Assembly (NCBI GenBank): GCA_019055375.1
Contig: JAHQIW010000251.1
Span: forward strand, 120,445-184,444
Source: Parelaphostrongylus tenuis
Taxonomy: Eukaryota; Nematoda; Chromadorea; Rhabditida; Metastrongylidae
Length of the DNA stretch: 64,000 nucleotides
Direction: 5' to 3'
The notes under the pieces were generated by a model, which saw only the letters and a program-made list of their open reading frames with translations, did not search any database and was not told the origin of the DNA. The stretch's first letter is position 1. Every line of letters begins with the position of its first letter. The translations under genes were made by a program, and so were the position numbers. Below are positions 57,401 through 64,000 of the stretch, one piece after another.

Positions 57401-59552
57401 CATAATTATGATGATTCATTCAATGATATGGAGTGATGTGCAAAATTCATACGTCAGGCGGGACTCGAAGCCACAATTCACCCTATCGGGGGGCATGAGT
57501 CCTAACCTTTCGCACCACAGCCGTTTGTTTTGCCACTGCTTTTTTTACGTTACAGCGCATTTATCTGTCGACAACCGACCTTCAACGGTTTGGCTTACGT
57601 AGTCGGTGTCGACATTGAAACCCAGTCATGCGAATACATTATGGGCATTGGATGATCAAAACAGTCCGTTGAAGGTTGGTTGCTGACATATATGCGTTGT
57701 AGCGTAGAAAAAGCGCTGTCAAAGGTTTCGGTAGAGCAACGGGTTAGACACGCGTTCACAGTTAGGGTGGAATGCGAGCCCGAGTCTGGCCTGACACAAA
57801 GATTTTGCACATCACTCTCCATTATTGGGTATATTTATAACATCATACCACCGCGAAAAAGCGGTGAAATAAATATGGCTCTTTATGATGATTCACCTTA
57901 GTTAAAATATTCACTTCAGATCGTCCGAAAGTTGCATGGGTCCCGATTGAAACGCGTAATATTAGCGAAGTCGTCAGCAAGATACTCGAAGGTAACGAGG
58001 AGCGACTAGTAAGAATAGGAAAAATGCTCACCGTATGTGTCATTTAAGAATAATATCACTTAAATAATAATTGGGTATGAACCGATTCATGGAAATAATG
58101 TGATAATGTGATTAAATAGCTATTCACGACTTGCAAGTACTTATGTCACACTGTGGCTAGTTACAAGTTTTAACACCAGGAACCTGAAGCACTGCTGAAA
58201 ATTTTCCCGCTAAGTTTCACCTATGGGTTATAGTTTGAGACATTTACATTAATTTACAGCATTATGAAGGACGGGACCAGGAGTAGTGGAATAAAATCCT
58301 ATTGCTATGGTGGGAAGTTGCAAACAAACATCCGGATGCACTAGGGCCAGATACCGCTTGCGGTGATGATTAATGTACGTTCAAAGTTATGCTTGAACTT
58401 CATAAAGATAGAAATAGGAAAGTAGATAAATAAGGCAGCGTTTATAGTACTGAGCATATTGGGTGCTCCGGTCTATGATTCTTAATCACAGGATAGCAGT
58501 TTATGAGGGCCAACCTAGCCTGTACAGATCTCACAGGAGTCATAGCAGACTAGTACGTTTGAAATATCGAACGCTGACTATCTCATGATCTATGTTTACA
58601 ACATGTATAAGCTTTTCCACCGAACCAATATTCGCATTCTTCTATAAATGGAATATTATATCAAGCCTTGTTGTTCCTCCACCAGCCACCAAAAGTGCTG
58701 ACATGCGTTCACTAGAAGACGTACCCCTTTTTGTGGATGGAGAGAAGAGGCTGTCACGAAATAAGGTATTGGATTTGACTCAGTGTGGCAAGGTCTCACT
58801 ATCTTACTTCTCTCTATCACCCTCTTTGTCAAACAAAGTGTCATCAATTGGCCAACTTGAGCACCTGATAAAGAGGAAAGAAGAAAATAATATTCTGCTA
58901 CCGCTTGACGGAATTATATTGAAGGCGTCAGGAAATTCACTTCTGTAAGGGAATAGCCAATATTTGAAAAAAAAATTCTCACAAAAAAGACAAAGACGTC
59001 TTTAGTTTGCAGTTCGTTCAGTTGATCAAGTAGTATATCTACAAGAAACTCTATCATATGTATTACTTAAAATAGTTAAAGTGATTATTCTACCTATTGA
59101 CATCTATCCGAAAACACATTACCTAGCTCTTTGTCCTGAAGTAATGCAATTTTCGTGCAACTCTTCCGTCAAGGAATGTAGCAATGTGAGATACGAATTC
59201 TTGTGGATCGCTATAGCTATGCATTGGGAATGCAGCTTCCTTAATTTTATATTTTCCTTTCGGCTTTTGAAGGAAACGCAATCAGAAATGCGGAATAGTC
59301 ACCAAAGTTACACACCACTGCATTTTTGTGAATAATGAACTTGCCAATTAGGATGAGTACGGTATACGTATTGATAAGAAATTTCTATCAGATCTCATTT
59401 TTGTTGCTATCGGGAAGTTTTTCTTTCAGTCAGGTGTAGTACATTTTGAAACATGCAAAGTCGGCTTGATCTTGCATTAGGTTGAGAAAAACTCACACTT
59501 CCGCGCCTCCAATGTCGACAACTTGGTAGATTGGCTGCGTGGGATCACTTAG
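54414..59552 (+). CDS. unrecognised 163-residue protein with signal-peptide-like start, six exons
   Basis: Exons 54414-54474, 54625-54747, 57920-58032, 58260-58282, 58666-58765 and 59481-59552 join in phase through canonical sites (492 bases). A TTTTTTCAG acceptor ends 10 bases before the ATG, suited to a spliced leader. Residues 1-16 are hydrophobic (MHISSLLTFTTISMVT) and resemble a short signal peptide. Then come SVKLKRFIEIDHKLILDED, a tribasic VKRRAG (51-56), RPKVAWVPIETRNISEVVSK, ATKSADMRSLEDVPLFVDGE and the C-terminus ASNVDNLVDWLRGIT. I recognise no family; a secreted protein, possibly processed at KRR, is inference. Exon 4 is only 23 bases (HYEGRDQ) and is needed to keep phase. The last exon is also open in a second frame (54 codons to a GTATGA), so the C-terminus is the least certain part. 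Intron 2 is 3.2 kb with a mariner relic, an S foldback and two SINEs. Confidence 0.6.
55030..55440 (-). mobile_element. mariner transposase N-terminal relic
   Basis: On the minus strand: FVAEFRASNTKLEDQLRSGR, PRKVDRKAVIEAFEEDLTLT and EYLAEVFGCAHPTVSRVLKA, the N-terminal helix-turn-helix half of a mariner transposase. A frameshift separates it from the upstream HxAIC-like start. The catalytic half is absent. It lies in the second intron of the 54.4-59.6 kb gene, opposite in orientation. Confidence 0.8.
56585..56945. repeat. S-family foldback, complete
   Basis: The left arm (AAGCCTTACCCGAGGTTGG, ACACGCGTGTTTCGGAG, CCTCGTCAGTGACCC, CTGCATTGTAGCAAGGAGGG) is mirrored by the right arm (CACCCTCCTTGTCTACAATG, GTCACTGACGAGGAGGGCGG, CCGAAAACACGTGTGTATG, CGGGGTAAGGCTTTGAAC). 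Central spacer about 75 bases. Confidence 0.75.
57440..57535 (-). repeat. tRNA-derived SINE
   Basis: On the minus strand: box A GTGGTGCGAAAGGTTAGGAC and box B GTGGCTTCGAGTCCCGCC, followed by the tail TTTTGCACATCACTCCAT, which is shared with the next copy. Confidence 0.7.
57733..57865 (+). repeat. tRNA-derived SINE, inverted partner of the 57.44-kb copy
   Basis: Box A-like GCAACGGGTTAGACACGCG, box B GCGAGCCCGAGTCTGGCC, and the same tail TTTTGCACATCACTC. It continues TATATTTATAACATCATACC, the motif also seen at 3.29 kb. Confidence 0.7.
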
Positions 59553-59761
59553 CTCTTAACAATCCACAAGTCGTAGTGAGAAACGAGAACCACCCCAACA
59601 CTGCTATTCCGGCATCCAACGGAAGACTGACTAATTTTGACGATGTTCGTGTATGATGAATATGAGAAAACGAATTGTAAAAGATGTGCGTATTTGTACA
59701 TACAGATGATGCCGAGTAAGGTGGAAAAAAATGTCAAAAAGTTTTTTCATAACAGAGAATT

Positions 59762-59997
59762 TAATTCATGACGTCAACTGCGAGGTCAATAGGCTTGGAA
59801 AATCACTTTGAAAAGAGCTGTATAGAGAAAGTAGAGAGTCATAGAATACACCAGCTGGAGTTACAGATCATTTCACGAACTTAGAACTTCTTCTCACCTT
59901 TTGGCACTTGGTACAATCTCATCGACGAATGAGAATCAATCTAATAGTCTATGCTGTACGACTGCCTACTGCAATTATCTGGATGGGAAAAGGAATA
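59762..59997 (+). repeat. direct repeat, left copy, flanking an RTE fragment
   Basis: About 235 bases match 61,213-61,449 in direct order (CTGCGAGGTCAATAGGCTTG, ATAGAATACACCAGCTG, TTTCACGAACTTAGAACTT, CTTTTGGCACTTGGTACAAT). By eye about nine in ten bases agree. The two copies begin and end exactly at the borders of the RTE fragment. Confidence 0.85.
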
Positions 59998-61212
59998 AGC
60001 ACGGGCCTCCCTCTTTTAGGGATCCCGCCCGGTTAGTTGCGAGGGCACGTGGCGCGTCCCCAGGTGGTGGATAGGGAAATAAACGCGAACCAAAAGCGAC
60101 CGTGTGCTTCCCACAGACGCAAATGAATTCAGGGGAGAGCATCCCCTGCTTCTGCAGCGCCGACTTGACAAAACCTCTATTTCCACGAGTCAAGTCGGCC
60201 AAAAGCCTGCAATCAAGCGGTTGGGAAGTACATGGTAGGCGGTTAGGAGTCGCCTCCAACAAATAAGCTCCTCCCGCCTCCTCCGAGAGAGACTGGCAAG
60301 CTACCCGCGAGTACCAGCCCCACGTTTAAAGCCTGGCAAGCTATACGCTGGGTATAAAAATGCCAAAAACAGTAACAAATATGGGCCTCATTCCCCTGGC
60401 CCCGAAAGAGCCCCTGCTACGGCAGCGCCAGGTAGGACGAGTACGGAGAGGCTGCTTTAATCTCAGGGTCGAACTAGGCTGCCAAGATCGAAACGGACTA
60501 AAATGACGATCTGTACCTACAATGCAAGAACCCTTGCTCACGAATCCGCTGTAGAAAATCTATTGATTCAAGCAAGAAGAATAAGGTACGACGTCATTGT
60601 TCTGGCTGAGACGAGAAGGCGCCATCCTCTTCACGCTGTTTATAACACCGGAGAAGAACTGTTCCTCGGTACATGCGATGGCAGAGGTGTCGGCGGCGTT
60701 ACCGTCCTCGTCAAATCGAATTTGACCCTGAGCATTGATTCGTTTGAACAACTAACAACCCGTATCGGACGATTATGGTTGGAACGATGTGGTTCTATAC
60801 CGGCTTTGACCATCTTCGTTGCTTACGCACCAACATCAAGCTATGACGAAGACGAAGTCGAAGCGTTTTATATGGACCTCGAAAAATTCTTCAGAGAAGA
60901 TCATACATTCTTCAAAGTCATTGTCGGAGATTTTAACGCAAAAATTGGACCTAGAAGAACGTCTAAAAAACGTCACGTAGGGAGCCACGGACTAGAATGG
61001 AATGAACAGTGTGAGAGACTACCTGAGTTTACCATGACGACCCAAACCATCCATGGTAACTCGCAATTCCAGAAGCCTCTTTCTCAGCGATGGACGTGGG
61101 AGTCTCTCAGTGGAGAGTACCATAACGAAATAGATCACATCTTAGTAAATCGACGGTTTTACCTGACCCATGTCACTGCTGTTCCTAAGTTCTACACGGG
61201 ATCAGACCATAT
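59998..61212 (+). mobile_element. 3'-truncated RTE fragment: 5' UTR and endonuclease
   Basis: Starts with the RTE 5' UTR (GGATCCCGCCCGGTTAGTTG, shared with the 28.0-31.5 kb copy) and holds an open endonuclease frame from ATG 60,503 for 237 codons. All catalytic landmarks of the AP-endonuclease-like fold are present: TYNARTL, the Glu of [37 protein letters not shown] and GSDH. The element stops right after GSDH, and the ORF then runs into the flanking repeat. Reverse transcriptase is missing. Losing the 3' end with an intact 5' end is the reverse of usual LINE truncation. Confidence 0.85.
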
Positions 61213-61449
61213 ATTCCATACTTCAACTGCGAGGTCAATAGGCTTGAGAAACCACTTTGAAAAAAACTGTTTAGAGAAAGTAGAGATTTATAGAATACAC
61301 CAGCTGAAGTTACTGATCATTTCACGAACTTAGAACTTTGATCTAACCTTTTGGCACTTGGTACAATCTCATCGATGAATGAGAATCAATTCAACAGTCA
61401 ATGCTAATACGACTGCCTACTGGAATTATTTGGATAGAAATGGAATAAA
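61213..61449 (+). repeat. direct repeat, right copy, flanking an RTE fragment
   Basis: Partner of 59,762-59,997. Shared blocks include GAATGAGAATCAAT, ACGACTGCCTACTG and AATTAT.TGGAT near the end. It gives the artificial tail of the endonuclease ORF. Confidence 0.85.
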
Positions 61450-61654
61450 GTTTCCAGCCTTTATTAAACTCTGAGGGATGCTTCATGCATTCTTCTTAAG
61501 TTTTTAGCTTTGCTTGATGTGACTGAATGCACGTGCGATCTTGACAAGGACTTGCTGGCGATGGCCTGTTGGTGTATAATGAATGTGCTGCTTATTTTGC
61601 CAGACAAGTCTAGTACTATATCACCGGCTCTGGAGGGATGAAAAACTTAGTGAT

Positions 61655-61735
61655 CTAATAGCACGAGATCGAACCGTTGACCTTTTGTGTAAGTAGAGTA
61701 TATCTAAGCACTACCGCCGCATAAACTTTGGCGAT
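61655..61735 (-). repeat. tRNA-like sequence, probably SINE head
   Basis: On the minus strand: box A-like GGCGGTAGTGCTTAGATATA and box B TCAACGGTTCGATCTCGTG. Confidence 0.55.
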
Positions 61736-62184
61736 TATATCAATCCTTTCCGAGATTCTCCACAAATCGCCAATCCTTGCAACATTAAACTCTTTCATAC
61801 AAGATATCGGATCAGCTCTTCCAGCTTCAGGAGCAGATACGTCAGTCAATACGTAAAATGATCATGAGGACATGGCTGTGACTGGTAACAGGTCCATGTT
61901 TTTGAGACAAAGCTGATCCATGTTCTGAAATATTGAAAAGCCAACACGGAGTGTTGCGAATTGTTATTTTGCCTAAGTTTATATTGGTCCACCCACCGGA
62001 CTAATGTCACCTATCTGCACTTTTATACAGAACGCTTGCCGCACTGATGTGGGTTGAACTGATTCAGCAGTTTCGTAAGAAGCAGGACGATCATTGGTCG
62101 ATAACCAACGAAAGTTATTAGGTTTCTCTCATATATTTTGGCACTAGAGCAATAAGCACAAATTCAGTAATGTATAGGGATACT

Positions 62185-62745
62185 GGTAGTTATTCGATTG
62201 CCCGAATCTTGACAACTTTGATGCTAGAATTGGTTTTCGAAGCGGTCTATATAGGGCCCTGATAGAGCAAAAAGAGAATCATGTTTCGCATTCGGAATAG
62301 TCAGCTAGTCGCTTGAACTCTGTAGCGAGTTTATTTGGCATTGTTCAATAAAAAAATTTTTTTGCACCTTTGGAAGGATGAAGCAAAGTGTCCTCTACAA
62401 TTCTTACACAAAAAAGGAACGGGAAAAAATTTTCAAATAAATGACGCTATGCGGATACAGTTTCGTAAAAGTGCGTCATTCGAGAGCGGCGTGATTCACT
62501 TTACTTATTTAGAAACCTATTGCCCTTTGCGAGGAAATTTTTTGAGTTTTTGTATAAGAAGTCTAAAGGAAATTTTACAACGATCGTTCTATAGGTACAA
62601 AATAATTCCTTTTGTTTCATATTGCTAAATAGGCCCGTTATTGAGTTCATGAAACGAGCTAAGTACTTCGAATGCGAAACGTGATTTTCTTTTTGCTCCA
62701 ACGCACTCTGTAGAGGCGGTTTCAAGAGCCAATTTGATCTTTAGT
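62185..62745. repeat. FB1-type foldback
   Basis: The left end (TAGTTATTCGATTGCCCGAATC, GGTTTTCGAAGCGG, GAATCATGTTTCGCATTCGG) is mirrored at the right end (CGAATGCGAAACGTGATTTTC, GGCGGTTTCAAGAGCC, AGTATTGATCATTACTTG). The centre shares AGTTTATTTGG and a TTTTTTTGCAC block with 37.74 kb. Minus and plus ORFs here are repeat-derived. Confidence 0.6.
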
Positions 62746-62812
62746 ATTGATCATTACTTGTCTAAATCAATATTCAAATCTGCTAAAAAGTGCAACACAA
62801 CTGTTATTACAG

Positions 62813-63010
62813 ATTCAAGGAATTTTTTCAAAAAAAAGTAGATGGATGGAATTAGAGCTTGTTCAGGAGTCGTATGAAAAAATGGCTCGCGACACGGAGG
62901 AGGGTCAGGCAAAAATTCGGCAACTTGAAGAGAACAGCTCCATATATTGTATATCAGCAATACTTATTACAATATTCGTCACATTTCACTTAATGATAAC
63001 CTACTTGTAG
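62813..63010 (+). CDS. coiled-coil plus membrane-segment ORF, possible terminal exon
   Basis: After an acceptor CTGTTATTACAG the frame is open for 65 codons to TAG; without splicing an ATG at 62,747 gives 87 codons. It reads WMELELVQESYEKMARDTEE, then GQAKIRQLEENSSIYC and a hydrophobic stretch ISAILITIFVTFHLMITYL at the C-terminus. The charged part could form a short coiled coil and the end a tail anchor. A donor (TATATT|gtatat) inside could also make it an internal exon continuing outside the window. I do not recognise it, and the upstream DNA is an FB1 repeat. Confidence 0.35.
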   Translation: MQGIFSKKSRWMELELVQESYEKMARDTEEGQAKIRQLEENSSIYCISAILITIFVTFHLMITYL

Positions 63011-64000
63011 AATTTTCCATGTTGTTTTTCAACGAAACACTTGCCTTTACACTTGCTTCCTAAGGCTATTCCATTTGTTCACGTTGACGTTATTTAACAT
63101 TGCACGTGATTCCCTTCTATTGTACCATTCTGAATGGAATTGCAACTTCTCATTAGCTACCGTATTCCATTGCCTTTTAGAGTTATCCGCTCGAACGAGT
63201 CCTATCATAACATCTGGACTAATATTCTGTCATTAAGCCTATTCCTTGGCAGATTCGCTCACTTGAAGAGTTTCATACTTTGAATATATGGTGTTCTTTA
63301 CAATTTTACATATGCATTAACTTTATTGATTGATGGCTTCCATACACTTCTTGCTGAGATGTCAATCATGCAAAAACTTAAGCAAGTGCTGACATAATGA
63401 TCAAATTACTTTCTTAGATTGAGTACAATCAATAGCAGTAGTCCGTGGAGAAATAAATATTTATGAGCAGATTATCCTCAAAGGGATGTAAATGAAACGT
63501 TTAATTGTACATTTGTTTCATATCAGTTGAGGATTCATCGCATCCCTTAACCGTTTCACGGCCACGTGTACAAGCTTCGGTTTACGCTGTGCGCTATTGA
63601 AGGTTTTTTGAAACAAATCTTTAAAGCTTCTTAGACTTTCTTAAGCCCTTTTCCCATCTTGCAAATCTTAAAATAGAAAGACAAACTCACGAAGTTATTT
63701 CTCTCTGTCTTTGACTATCGAATACTATAATAGATATGCACTAGTTCTAGTGCGACCACCAGTCACACTGTGATTGGTTGGCTTCAGATGGGTTGAATAT
63801 AAAAATACACTTAATTTTGTCAGTTTCAATTCTGCAAAGATCATTCAAGTAAAGGACTTCGTTGCAGTAAAAGGCATAAAAAGTGTGTCAACAAAATCTG
63901 TCGTCCACCATATTGCAGCACTGAAAGGTTTTCGTAGTTTTTTGCATGAGCATTTGATGACTCTACACAGATTTATTCTTTTATTTGAGCTTCTCAACTC
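63011..64000. other. window end, no supportable gene
   Basis: AT-rich. A CCAAT-box-like GATTGGTTGG at about 63,772, an AATATAAAAATA at about 63,797 and a TCAGTTTC about 25 bases later have promoter-like spacing. No ORF follows before the end, so this stays a weak suggestion. Confidence 0.25.

Noticed and set aside
59762..61449. LTR retrotransposon bounded by LTRs
   Set aside because: The flanking repeats show no TG...CA ends, primer-binding site or polypurine tract, and the inside is an RTE-type endonuclease, not gag-pol.
1..64000. CRISPR arrays, bacterial operons or phage genes
   Set aside because: No spaced direct repeats, no ribosome-binding-site-driven gene strings; gene structure is clearly eukaryotic.

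Overview
This window reads as nuclear DNA of a chromadorean nematode, most likely a strongylid (hookworm-like) worm. The evidence is AT-rich DNA, many small exons with TTTCAG-type acceptors, plausible spliced-leader acceptors just 5' of start codons, RTE-type non-LTR retrotransposons, mariner relics, tRNA-derived SINEs, and three units of the nematode telomere hexamer in reverse complement (near 1,467). The species call is inference. Introns of 0.1-3 kb are filled with repeats, so no gene is a single long ORF; I assembled genes exon by exon, checking splice sites and reading phase.

Region by region. 0.3-6.0 kb: a six-exon plus-strand gene for a C6orf136/DUF2358-like protein with a mitochondrial-type leader. 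8.2-14.1 kb: a ten-exon plus-strand gene for the core-2 subunit of the mitochondrial bc1 complex (UCR-2). 14.3-17.3 kb: an eight-exon gene for the protein phosphatase 4 regulatory subunit 2 (PPP4R2), starting only 239 bp after the ucr-2 stop on the same strand, so a two-gene operon is likely. 20.7-22.4 kb: the ends of two convergent genes that I cannot name. 24-42 kb: a transposon graveyard. It holds one near-complete but broken RTE element on the minus strand (28.0-31.5), an old minus-strand RTE (34.2-36.9), a rearranged plus-strand RTE (39.4-41.6), smaller RTE relics, a mariner relic, and several families of inverted-repeat elements. 42.0-44.3 kb: a group of exon-like segments that may be a gene. 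45-54 kb: more foldback repeats, then about 6.5 kb of AT-rich DNA where I see no gene. 54.4-59.6 kb: a six-exon plus-strand gene for an unrecognised 163-residue protein with a signal-peptide-like N-terminus. 59.76-61.45 kb: a 5' RTE fragment exactly bracketed by long direct repeats. 62.8-63.0 kb: a short coiled-coil plus membrane-segment ORF.

Functional links: the first two genes look mitochondrial, and the third is a nuclear/cytoplasmic phosphatase subunit probably co-transcribed with the second. The most striking structure outside the genes is a set of inverted-repeat families (called here FB1, R, S and T). R, S and T share a similar internal core (an ACACGTGTTTCGG-like block, then CTCGTCAG), and FB1 copies sit in introns of all three named genes.
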